In this document: positions 28,748 through 36,764 of the stretch, piece after piece
How positions within the stretch are numbered: position 1 is the stretch's first letter
How the letters are laid out: each line of letters starts with the position of its first letter
Virus record (IMG/VR): IMGVR_UViG_3300025128_000098
Span: 1-42,552 of that record
Strand: one strand, 5' to 3'
Source: a virus
DNA: 42,552 nucleotides
Notes under the pieces: generated by a model
The model's database searches: none
What the model saw: the letters and a program-made list of their open reading frames with translations, nothing else
Told to the model about the DNA's origin: nothing
Program-made: the position numbers and the translations under genes

Positions 28748-30967
28748 ATGGCAGAACAAGACAATACATTATTAAACGCAGATAATCTTTATGTAGAAGT
28801 AGACGGAGAAGACGGCAAGGAGCTTAATCTTGCGTTTGATCAACGCTTAAATCTTGTAGGAGTTGTTAAAGATCGTTTTAAAGTTGCTGAAGATGCAAGA
28901 ATGTTGGACGAAAGACGATGGATTAAGTCTTTTGAAAACTATAGAGGACTCTACGGTAAAAAAATAAGATTTAGAGAATCAGAAAAGTCTAGAGTCTTTG
29001 TAAAAATTACAAAAACAAAAGTCTTGGCTGCGTTTGGACAGTTAGTAGATGTAGTTTTTGGCACTGGTAAATTTCCTATAGGTATATCTGAAACTAAAAT
29101 ACCTGAAGGCGAATTAGAAAACGCACACTTAGATACACAGAATCCAGTTCCCGGCATAGAAACAACTCCAGAAATACAAACTGAAGAAACTGTAGAAGAG
29201 CCGATGGATAACCCATATGATGTGGGATATGAAGGAGATGGTAAAGTTTTAAAACCCGGAGCTACGTTAGGTAAAGGGTTATTTGAAGAATCATTAGAAA
29301 ACCAAGCAGATGAAGCAGGTTTATTAGCCGAGGGTTTTGTTCCTATCCCTCAAATTCCTGAACTTTCTCCGGCTCAACGTGCAGCTAGACGTATGGAAAA
29401 GCTGATCCACGATCAAATAGAAGAGTCAAACGGTTCATCTGAAATAAGGAACGCACTTCTAGAGTCTGCACTATTAGGAACAGGAGTTATTAAAGGACCT
29501 TTTAACTTTAATAAAACTCTAAACCGATGGACCAATGAAGAAGGAGAAAGACAATACAAGCCTTTGGAAGTGCGTGTACCTAGAATTGAGTTTGTTAGTT
29601 TGTGGGATTTCTTTCCAGATCCATCAGCTACTAATATAGATGAGTGTGAATATATTATTCATAGGCACAAAATGAATCGCTCACAGTTTAGAGCATTAAA
29701 GAACCTACCATATTTTGATAAGGATGCCATTAGAGAGTGTTTAATGATGGGTCCAAATTACGAAGAAAAGTATTACGAAAATCAACTTAGAGACAGCGAA
29801 CATACAGAAGGCGCAGAAAATACAAACTACGAAGTTTTAGAATATTGGGGAGTTATGGATGCTCAATCAGCCAGAGAAGCTGGTATTGAATTGAGCGATG
29901 ACGTAGATGAACTTGATGAACTACAGATCAATGCTTGGATTACAGGCAATAAAGTATTAAGAGTTGTTGTTAATCCGTTTACACCACATAGACTTCCATA
30001 TCATGCATTCCCATATGAGCGCAATCCTTATAACTTCTTTGGTATAGGTATTGCAGAAAATATGGATGATAGTCAGCAGATTATGAATGGTCATGCACGT
30101 ATGGCTATAGATAATCTAGCACTATCAGGATCATTAGTATTTGATGTTGATGAGTCTGCGTTGGTTGGTGGACAATCAATGGAAATATATCCGGGTAAAA
30201 TATTCCGCAGACAAGCTGGTATGCCCGGACAAGCAATACACGGACTCAAGTTTCCGAACACGGCGAATGAGAATATGATGATGTTTGACCGCTTTAGACA
30301 ACTAGCAGATGAGCAAACAGGTCTTCCAAGTTATTCGCACGGACAAACAGGAGTCCAAAGCATGACAAGAACTGCTTCTGGTATGTCAATGCTACTAGGT
30401 GCAGCAAGTTTAAACATTAAAACAGTTGTTAAAAACTTAGATGATTTTTTATTAAAGCCATTAGGAGAGGCTTATTTTCAATGGAACATGCAGTTCTTTG
30501 AGGGCAGTTTAGATGTTAAAGGTGATTTAGAAGTTAGCGCTACTGGAACTAACAGCCTGATGCAGAAAGAAGTAAGATCACAAAGACTCACTACTTTCTT
30601 ACAGACTGTACAAAACCCAGCAATCGCACCGTTCGTCAAGATTTCTAAATTAATAAGTGAACTTGCCTATAGCCTTGACCTTGATCCAGACGAAGTATTA
30701 AACGATCAAGAAGAAGCAGCTATAGCAGCACAAATTATAGGATTACAAAATGCTGGACAAAACATTGGCGAAGAAGCTGAAGCCGTTGGTCAACAACCGT
30801 CACCTATGGGAAGCCCTGAAGGAACACCTGCAGGACCTCAAGACCTCGGAGTTACAGGCACTGGTGGTGGCAACATCGGAACAGGAAATGTACCGCAGTC
30901 AGGGGAAAGTGAATTCGCTGGTACGCTTAGAGCGCTTGAAGGAGCAGGTGGCGGAGGCACTCAATAG
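28748..30967 (+). CDS. Portal protein
   Basis: A 739-aa protein directly after terL, with the P22-like large-portal layout. Typical parts are KVAEDARMLDERRWIKSFENYRGLYG near the N-terminus, FVSLWDFFPDPSATNIDECEYIIHRHKM (clip/stem-type region), YHAFPYERNPYNFFGIGIAENMDDSQQIMNGHARMAIDNLAL, and TGVQSMTRTASGMSMLLGAASLN. A Gly/Pro/Gln-rich C-terminal tail follows. Twelve copies form the DNA gate to which terminase and tail attach. An acidic insertion at residues ~125-175 looks disordered. Confidence 0.92.
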   Translation: MAEQDNTLLNADNLYVEVDGEDGKELNLAFDQRLNLVGVVKDRFKVAEDARMLDERRWIKSFENYRGLYGKKIRFRESEKSRVFVKITKTKVLAAFGQLVDVVFGTGKFPIGISETKIPEGELENAHLDTQNPVPGIETTPEIQTEETVEEPMDNPYDVGYEGDGKVLKPGATLGKGLFEESLENQADEAGLLAEGFVPIPQIPELSPAQRAARRMEKLIHDQIEESNGSSEIRNALLESALLGTGVIKGPFNFNKTLNRWTNEEGERQYKPLEVRVPRIEFVSLWDFFPDPSATNIDECEYIIHRHKMNRSQFRALKNLPYFDKDAIRECLMMGPNYEEKYYENQLRDSEHTEGAENTNYEVLEYWGVMDAQSAREAGIELSDDVDELDELQINAWITGNKVLRVVVNPFTPHRLPYHAFPYERNPYNFFGIGIAENMDDSQQIMNGHARMAIDNLALSGSLVFDVDESALVGGQSMEIYPGKIFRRQAGMPGQAIHGLKFPNTANENMMMFDRFRQLADEQTGLPSYSHGQTGVQSMTRTASGMSMLLGAASLNIKTVVKNLDDFLLKPLGEAYFQWNMQFFEGSLDVKGDLEVSATGTNSLMQKEVRSQRLTTFLQTVQNPAIAPFVKISKLISELAYSLDLDPDEVLNDQEEAAIAAQIIGLQNAGQNIGEEAEAVGQQPSPMGSPEGTPAGPQDLGVTGTGGGNIGTGNVPQSGESEFAGTLRALEGAGGGGTQ

Positions 30968-30981
30968 AGTAGAGGAATAAT

Positions 30982-31692
30982 ATGATTAAAGAGATGTTAC
31001 AAGAATTAATGGCTAAATTTAAAGTTGGAGGTGTTCCACAGATAAATCCAACAGCAATGGATATGTCTTTAGCGCACAGGCAAGATAGACAGATGTTAGC
31101 AGAAGGCGGTAACGTAGACGCACAAATGGCAGGCATGATGGAAGGACCAACACATACAATGCCTGATGGTACAGTAATGCCGGGAGCTACTCACGGAGAG
31201 TATGAGGCAATGATGCCAGAAGAAGGCATGGTTCCTGACGAAGAGATGGAAGAAGACTACGTAGAATTTATAATGTCTGAAGCTTTAGAGCCAGAAGAAC
31301 AACAATACTTATCAGAAAGACTAGTCGAAGACGATCAGTTAAGTATGATCTTTGATAAAGTTGTTGAAATGGCATCTGAGTTTTCAGGATCTGGACCAGT
31401 TGAAGGTCCGGGAACAGGAATTTCTGATTCGATACCTGCAAGGTTATCGGACGGAGAATTTGTTATGACAGCAAAAGCAACGGACGCAATCGGTGCTGAT
31501 ACTCTTGATGAGTTGATGGCATTGGCTGAACAAGAAGCTGATTCTGGCAGACAAATGAAAGCAATTGGCGGAGAAGCAAAAAGCGAAGTTGAAAAGCTTT
31601 CTTCTACTGTTGTTGAGGAAGATCCAATCAAACTCAAAAACAAAGAAGTAATGAGAGCTTTAGATCCTCGTTTAAGTTTATTCGCTAGTTAA
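30982..31692 (+). CDS. Acidic virion-assembly protein (236 aa)
   Basis: A Met/Glu/Gly-rich acidic protein with TMPDGTVMPGATHGEYEAMMPEEGM and the widespread phage motif GPGTGISDSIPARLSDGEFVMTAKATDAIG near residues 140-170. That motif recurs in structural proteins of marine podoviruses and siphoviruses close to the portal. It may be a head-completion or internal protein. The start has a GAGGAATA SD, 14 nt after the portal. Confidence 0.7.
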   Translation: MIKEMLQELMAKFKVGGVPQINPTAMDMSLAHRQDRQMLAEGGNVDAQMAGMMEGPTHTMPDGTVMPGATHGEYEAMMPEEGMVPDEEMEEDYVEFIMSEALEPEEQQYLSERLVEDDQLSMIFDKVVEMASEFSGSGPVEGPGTGISDSIPARLSDGEFVMTAKATDAIGADTLDELMALAEQEADSGRQMKAIGGEAKSEVEKLSSTVVEEDPIKLKNKEVMRALDPRLSLFAS

Positions 31693-31698
31693 TTAACC

Positions 31699-31847
31699 GT
31701 AGAGCCACCTGTTCTAGTCAAACAGCACTCTACATTTAAAAAAGTAAAATACCTTTTGATGCCACCTTATTTAGGCAAGCACTTATGAGAAGACGTTCTT
31801 GGAATAAGCCACCTTGGTAGAGTAAGCACAAAGGAAGGAGAGTAAAA
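31699..31847 (+). promoter_or_regulatory. Structured leader before the scaffold/capsid genes
   Basis: This 150-bp gap contains a nested hairpin, GTAGAG (31699-31704)/CTCTAC (31728-31733) with an inner CTGTT/AACAG. It also has three GCCACCT heptamers (31704, 31761, 31808), a second hairpin around CTTAT...ATAAG, a tiny ORF (MRRRSWNKPPW) and a very strong SD (AAGGAAGGAGAG). No promoter or T-run terminator is evident. It may control the relative output of scaffold and capsid. Confidence 0.4.
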
Positions 31848-32729
31848 ATGACTGATAATGAAAATGTAGCTTCTGAAGAAGCACAAAACGAACCAGTACC
31901 TAATCCGTACAACATGAAAAAATCATGGCATACGGATGATGTTATGCCAAAAGAAGGTTTAACTGCTGATAGTTTATTTGTTGCACCTCGACCTAAACAG
32001 GAAGAGAGCGACCAACAAGCAAGCGAAGAACCAGTAGAAAAAACTAAACCTTATAAAAAACCTAACTATAAAAAAAGGTACGATGACTTGAAAAAGCATT
32101 ATGATGCTAAACTTAATGAGTTTAGACAGCGTGAGCAAGAGTTGATATCTAGCAATAGTCCATCATATCAAGCTCCAAAAACTGTTGAAGAACTCGAAGA
32201 TTTTAAATCTAAGTATCCTGATGTTTATGATGTGGTTGAAACTGTTTCACATTTACAAAGCGATGCACGAACTAAAGATCTAGAATCTCAAGTTCAAGCA
32301 ATGCGAGAAAGAGAAGCAGCAGCCTTACGAAAAGAAGCAGAAACAGAATTGTTTGAAAAACATCCTGATTTTGCAGACATTCGAGATAGCGATGAATTTC
32401 ACGCTTGGGCAGAATCTCAACCAGAAGATATTCAAGTATGGGTTTATAAAAATCCCGATAATGTTCGTTTAGCAAGTCGAGCAATTGATTTGTTCAAACA
32501 AGACATGGGATTAACTTCTACAACACAGAAGAAACAGACTCGTAAGAAGTCTAGAAGTTCAAGCTCAACGGCTGCGGACATGGTATCTACAAAGACTACA
32601 ACGATAGATGCTACAGCAGAACCGAAAATTTGGACTCAAGAGGAAATCGCAGCACTACCTATGGATGAGTTTGATCGGCTCGAAGCAGAGATCGATAAAG
32701 CTCTTGAAGAAGGTAGGGTTCGTGGTTAA
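31848..32729 (+). CDS. Capsid scaffolding protein
   Basis: A hydrophilic, coiled-coil-rich 293-aa protein directly upstream of the major capsid gene. It has a disordered acidic N-terminus, a central coiled part (KKRYDDLKKHYDAKLNEFRQREQELI), a helical region (LESQVQAMREREAAALRKEAETELFEKHPDFADIR), a basic Ser-rich patch (KKQTRKKSRSSSS) and an acidic helical end (LEAEIDKALEEGRVRG). The basic patch would contact coat subunits. Position and composition are those of T7 gp9-like scaffolds. Confidence 0.85.
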   Translation: MTDNENVASEEAQNEPVPNPYNMKKSWHTDDVMPKEGLTADSLFVAPRPKQEESDQQASEEPVEKTKPYKKPNYKKRYDDLKKHYDAKLNEFRQREQELISSNSPSYQAPKTVEELEDFKSKYPDVYDVVETVSHLQSDARTKDLESQVQAMREREAAALRKEAETELFEKHPDFADIRDSDEFHAWAESQPEDIQVWVYKNPDNVRLASRAIDLFKQDMGLTSTTQKKQTRKKSRSSSSTAADMVSTKTTTIDATAEPKIWTQEEIAALPMDEFDRLEAEIDKALEEGRVRG

Positions 32730-32762
32730 AGTATAACTATTAACATTTAAAGGTGACTTAAA

Positions 32763-33761
32763 ATGGCTTATAATCAATCGGACGCTTTATTCGAGCAATC
32801 GACTGATACTAATGGTAACTTTGGCAACTCCGTAACTGGACAAACTAATGCATTCTTCATGCCTAAGGTTTATTCCAAGAAGGTACTTAACTTTTTTAGA
32901 AAAGCCTCAGTAGCAGAAGCAATCACTAACACTGATTATGCAGGTGAAATTACAGCTTTCGGAGACACAGTACGTATTATCAAAGAACCTGAGATTACTG
33001 TTTATCAGTATGAAAGAGGTGCAGACGTTACTCAGACCAAACTTACTGACATGGAAGAAACCCTTACTGTTGATGTCGCAAATGCTTTCAAATTCAAAGT
33101 AGATGACATTGAGAAATCTATGTCTCACGTAAACTTCAAAGAGGTTGCATCCTCTTCTGCAGCTTACGCTCTTAAAGATGCTTTTGATGAAGGTGTTATT
33201 GCTGAATTGTTTAGTGGTGTCTCAACTTCATCACCTGACCACGTGTTAGGTGCTGATGCTTCTGCTGCTACTCAAACAATGGCGCAACATCAAGGCGGTT
33301 CTAATGGTATTGACCTTACAGGTTCTGATGGTACTGGAACTGATCCCCTTGATGTAATGGCATTTATGGCTAGATTGTTGGACGAGCAAAACATTCCTGA
33401 AGAAGGAAGATGGTTTGTAGCTCCTCCTTCTTGGTACGAGCAACTGTCTCAATCTGGTTCAAAATTAATGTCAGTCGACTTCAATGCAGGGCAAGGTTCT
33501 ATCCGTAATGGACTAGTATCAAGTGGAAAGCTGCGTGGTTTTGATATGTACAAGTCTAATAACATTGCTGCTGCTTCTACAGCTAGTGGTAAATGTATAG
33601 CTGGACATATTTCTGCCTGCGCTACTGCACAAGCTATTACACAAACTGAGGTTCTTCGTGATCCTGACAGTTTTGGTGACATCGTTAGAGGTCTTCACGT
33701 TTATGGCGCTGATGTACTTCGTAGCGAAGCTTTAGTATCTGCTTTCTATTCAATTGACTAA
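32763..33761 (+). CDS. Major capsid protein (HK97 fold)
   Basis: A 332-aa protein after the scaffold gene. Coat-like features are the N-terminal arm (YSKKVLNFFRKASVAEAITN), EITAFGDTVRIIKEPEITVYQYERGADV (E-loop-type strand region), KFKVDDIEKSMSHVNFKEVASSSAAYALKDAFDE (spine-helix region) and RWFVAPPSWYEQL...GKLRGFDMYKSNNI (P-domain). The good SD and clean codon use suggest high expression. A stem-loop follows the stop. Confidence 0.92.
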   Translation: MAYNQSDALFEQSTDTNGNFGNSVTGQTNAFFMPKVYSKKVLNFFRKASVAEAITNTDYAGEITAFGDTVRIIKEPEITVYQYERGADVTQTKLTDMEETLTVDVANAFKFKVDDIEKSMSHVNFKEVASSSAAYALKDAFDEGVIAELFSGVSTSSPDHVLGADASAATQTMAQHQGGSNGIDLTGSDGTGTDPLDVMAFMARLLDEQNIPEEGRWFVAPPSWYEQLSQSGSKLMSVDFNAGQGSIRNGLVSSGKLRGFDMYKSNNIAAASTASGKCIAGHISACATAQAITQTEVLRDPDSFGDIVRGLHVYGADVLRSEALVSAFYSID

Positions 33762-33790
33762 TCGTTAATTAAAGCAATAAAACGGTGTGA

Positions 33791-33821
33791 GGGAAGGAAA
33801 TTCTATAATATTCTCCTTCCC
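33791..33821 (+). terminator. Stem-loop after the major capsid gene
   Basis: GGGAAGGA (33791-33798) pairs perfectly with TCCTTCCC (33814-33821) over a 15-nt A/T-rich loop, 30 nt after the capsid stop. No T run follows, so it may be an mRNA-stabilising end or partial terminator rather than a full intrinsic terminator. Confidence 0.45.
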
Positions 33822-33845
33822 CATACTTAGAAAAAAAGGAAACAA

Positions 33846-34022
33846 ATGCCACAACTAGGAACAGATGCAAGACCTGTAATCTTAAAGAATAAGAAAAAAG
33901 GCAATAGAAAAGTAGTAAGTGCAGGCAATAGAATGACTGCTCAAGAAAGAAAAACATACAATAAGAATTTTGATAGGATTTTTGGAAAAACCCAAAAGAA
34001 TTATAACAGACAAAAAGGATAA
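33846..34022 (+). CDS. Basic small protein (58 aa) after the capsid gene
   Basis: The start ATG 33846 has an AAAGGA SD. The protein is Lys/Arg/Asn-rich (VILKNKKKGNRKVVSAGNRMTAQERKTYNKNF). It is one of three basic mini-genes in a row between capsid and tail adaptor. It could be a head decoration, head-filling or DNA-binding protein; the role is unknown. Confidence 0.55.
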   Translation: MPQLGTDARPVILKNKKKGNRKVVSAGNRMTAQERKTYNKNFDRIFGKTQKNYNRQKG

Positions 34023-34024
34023 AT

Positions 34025-34177
34025 ATGTACTATAGTAAAGATAAAGACAAAAGAAAAAAAATGAATAAAGGTACTAAAAGAATGACGTATAGTGATGGTG
34101 GAGTTGTTCAATATACAAGCATAGAAGATAAAGTTGAAAAGTGTACTGCCAAAGTTGGCATGAACACAATGAAGTAA
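34025..34177 (+). CDS. Basic small protein (50 aa)
   Basis: It starts 2 nt after the previous stop; the SD overlaps that gene's end (AAAGGATAA). The N-terminus is very basic (MYYSKDKDKRKKMNKGTKRMTYSDGG) and the rest is mixed. It belongs to the same trio of mini-genes and is probably co-translated. The function is unknown. Confidence 0.5.
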   Translation: MYYSKDKDKRKKMNKGTKRMTYSDGGVVQYTSIEDKVEKCTAKVGMNTMK

Positions 34178-34192
34178 TTGTAAGGATTTAAA

Positions 34193-34369
34193 ATGGCTAA
34201 AGGTGTAAAACATTATTTTAGAAACGGCACTGAGTTTAAAGGCAACACACACAAAATGCCCAACGGACATGTACATTCTAATAAAACGCATACTAAAACA
34301 AGTAAAAGGCTTTATCATTTTAAAGATTTAAGTAAGACAGCAAAGAAAAAAGCTAAAGGTAAGAAATAA
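34193..34369 (+). CDS. His/Lys-rich small protein (58 aa)
   Basis: ATG 34193 follows TAAGGA. The product is rich in Lys and His (HYFRNGTEFKGNTHKMPNGHVHSNKTHTKTSKRLYHF) and ends in a poly-basic tail (KKKAKGKK). The His content could bind metal. It is adjacent to the tail adaptor start (2 nt). The function is unknown. Confidence 0.55.
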   Translation: MAKGVKHYFRNGTEFKGNTHKMPNGHVHSNKTHTKTSKRLYHFKDLSKTAKKKAKGKK

Positions 34370-34371
34370 AA

Positions 34372-35133
34372 ATGGCAACTACTTATTTACAATTAACGAA
34401 TGAGTTACTAAGAGAAACTAATGAAGTTGTTTTAACTTCAAGTACTTTTAGTGGAGCAGTAGGAATACAAGGACACGTTAAAGACTGTGTTAATAGAGCT
34501 TATAATGATATAGTAAGCGCAGAACCACAGTGGTCTTTTCTAGCCACAGGTGAAAGTGGCGCTACAGATCCTTTTTATGGTAATGTTTATGTAGAAACAA
34601 CAGCAGGAACGCGATGGTATGAGCTAAAAGCAGCATCTAGTTCTGTAACGACAGACTACGGAGCAATAGATTGGAATGATTTTTATCTAACAACTATTGG
34701 AGTTAGTGGGGCATCCGCGCCTTATACAAGTAGAAATTTACAGTTTACTACATTAGAAGAATGGAAAGATCATTATCGAGAAGCTGAAAATGTGGACGAT
34801 GCCGACACCCAAACGTACGGCGAACCTAAAGTTGTTATAAGAAGTAAAGACGGTAGAAAATTTGGAGTAAGTCCAATACCCGATAAAGTTTATAGAGTGT
34901 GGTTTTTTGCTTGGGATTTACCCACAGCATTAGATGCACACGGAGATGCAATAGTATTTCCTGATATTTATAAATCAGTATTATTAGCTAGAGCTAGATA
35001 TTATATGCATCAATTTAAAGATAATCCACAGTCAGCAGCTTTTGCACTAGACGATTATAAAAAAGGATTAAGAAAAATGAGATCTAATTTAATGAATCCT
35101 GCGCCTAAATACATGTCAACGGATCATATATAA
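34372..35133 (+). CDS. Tail tubular protein A-like adaptor (T7 gp11-like)
   Basis: A 253-aa protein with the typical start ATTYLQLTNELLRETNEVVL, a helical pattern (VKDCVNRAYNDIVSAEPQWSFL), FTTLEEWKDHYRE, a beta-rich middle (KFGVSPIPDKVYRVWFFAWDLP) and an end with VFPDIYKSVLLARARYYMHQFKDNPQSAAFALDDYKKGLRKMR. This matches phage adaptor proteins joining portal to nozzle. It overlaps the nozzle gene by one base. Confidence 0.85.
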   Translation: MATTYLQLTNELLRETNEVVLTSSTFSGAVGIQGHVKDCVNRAYNDIVSAEPQWSFLATGESGATDPFYGNVYVETTAGTRWYELKAASSSVTTDYGAIDWNDFYLTTIGVSGASAPYTSRNLQFTTLEEWKDHYREAENVDDADTQTYGEPKVVIRSKDGRKFGVSPIPDKVYRVWFFAWDLPTALDAHGDAIVFPDIYKSVLLARARYYMHQFKDNPQSAAFALDDYKKGLRKMRSNLMNPAPKYMSTDHI

Positions 35134-36761
35134 TGAGTTCACAACCTTTTGCATTGGCTTGTCAAGGTGGCTTAAATAAAGTATCAAGCCAGTTTGAACT
35201 ATTAAGATCTCCGGGAGAAGCTACAAAATTAACAAATTTTGAAGTTTCTACAAACGGTGGATATAGAAGAATAAATGGATATACGCAGTTTGGAGATGGC
35301 ACAAGACCAAACAGTGCAAACGCTATTAAAGGTTTGCAAGTATATGCAGATGGTTTGATTGCTGCTTCAGGAACAAATATATATTTTAGTCAAGACGGAA
35401 ACAGTTGGTTACAGATAAACAAAGACAGCGTTGCAGGTGGAGGAGACAACTACAGCACGTTTACAGGTAGAAGTACATTAGCTAGAACTTCACAGGACCA
35501 AGCATCTTTTGCAATATATGAAGGCGATACTGACTATGGAGAACTTATAATAACTGATAGAAGTTCTGCAACTAAACCTTTATATTTTAAAATGACAGGA
35601 ACAGATTCGGCATTAAGTAGTCGAACTTATTTTACTAAAGAAATTACAGTTAGCGGAAGTGTTTATCCTAAATATTGTGTAATTCATGATAGACATTTAG
35701 TAGTAGGAGGAGCAGCAACAGCACCAAATACTATATATTATAGTGGAACTGATGACATAGATGATTTTTCATCTACAGGTTCAGGAAGTATAAAGTTAGA
35801 TGATCAAGTAGTAGGTTTAAAATCTTTTCGTGATGATTTAATTATATTTTGTAAAAACAGTATTTATAAATTAGTTAATATAAACAGCTCATCCACTATT
35901 GCAGTGCAACCAATAACACAGAACATAGGTTGTTTAGATGGTGATAGTATTCAAGAAATTGGTGGACAGCTTTTGTTTTTAGCGCCGGACGGCATAAGAA
36001 CAGTTGCAGGTACAGCAAGAATTGGTGACGTTGAGCTTGGCTCTTTAAGTAGAAAAATACAACCTATTGTAGGAGATATTGCAGATAACATTGCTGACTA
36101 TAAAATAAATAGTACTGTAATACGAAGCAAATCTCAGTATCGTTTATTTTATGGAAGTTCTGGTATAACTACTGCTGTTTCAGAAGGAATTATAGGAACA
36201 CTTAGAATTACAGCAGAAGGCGGTGCAAGGTTTGAGTGGTCTGAAACAAAAGGGATACAAGGCAGTGGAGGCTTTACTTCTGGTTTTGATTCAACAGGAA
36301 CAGAAAAGCTTTATCATGGAGATTATGCAGGTTATATTTATAATCATGATACGGGAGATGAGTTTAATCCAGCAGGCACAGCAGCAAATATAGACGCTGA
36401 GTATGAAACACCAAGTATAGATTTTGGAGATTTAGGAGTATTAAAAACTTTAAAGTATGTTAAGTTATCAGTTAAACCAGAAGGTTCAGTACAGCCTTCA
36501 TTAAAAATTGTTTATGATTATGATGATTCAACTATACCACAGCCTGCTGCTTATACTTTAGATGCAATACCTACACCTGCAATTTTTGGAACAGGAGCAT
36601 TTAATGCAGTTACATTTGGAGCAGCGCCTAATCCAATGACTAGGCAAACAGTAGAAGGAAGTGGAAACACTGCTTTTTTAAGATTATTTAGTGATGATCA
36701 AAACGGACCATACACAGTAAATGGAATATATATAGATTACGTACCTTCAGGGAGAAATTAA
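35133..36761 (+). CDS. Tail nozzle / tail tubular protein B-like
   Basis: A 542-aa beta-rich protein with repeated Gly-containing strands (GGLNKVSSQFELLRSPGEATKLTNFEVSTNGGYRRINGY), a central propeller-like part (FRDDLIIFCKNSIYKLVN, GGQLLFLAPDGIRTVAG) and C-terminal beta strands (LKTLKYVKLSVKPEG). Size is smaller than T7 gp12 (794). It lies between adaptor and fibre, as expected for the nozzle through which DNA exits. The assignment rests on fold pattern and position. Confidence 0.75.
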   Translation: MSSQPFALACQGGLNKVSSQFELLRSPGEATKLTNFEVSTNGGYRRINGYTQFGDGTRPNSANAIKGLQVYADGLIAASGTNIYFSQDGNSWLQINKDSVAGGGDNYSTFTGRSTLARTSQDQASFAIYEGDTDYGELIITDRSSATKPLYFKMTGTDSALSSRTYFTKEITVSGSVYPKYCVIHDRHLVVGGAATAPNTIYYSGTDDIDDFSSTGSGSIKLDDQVVGLKSFRDDLIIFCKNSIYKLVNINSSSTIAVQPITQNIGCLDGDSIQEIGGQLLFLAPDGIRTVAGTARIGDVELGSLSRKIQPIVGDIADNIADYKINSTVIRSKSQYRLFYGSSGITTAVSEGIIGTLRITAEGGARFEWSETKGIQGSGGFTSGFDSTGTEKLYHGDYAGYIYNHDTGDEFNPAGTAANIDAEYETPSIDFGDLGVLKTLKYVKLSVKPEGSVQPSLKIVYDYDDSTIPQPAAYTLDAIPTPAIFGTGAFNAVTFGAAPNPMTRQTVEGSGNTAFLRLFSDDQNGPYTVNGIYIDYVPSGRN

Positions 36762-36764
36762 GAG

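Noticed and set aside
30750-30980. 76-aa ORF overlapping the portal 3' end in another frame
   Set aside because: It lies wholly within the portal tail apart from its last 13 nt and lacks an SD; the portal frame is clearly coding.
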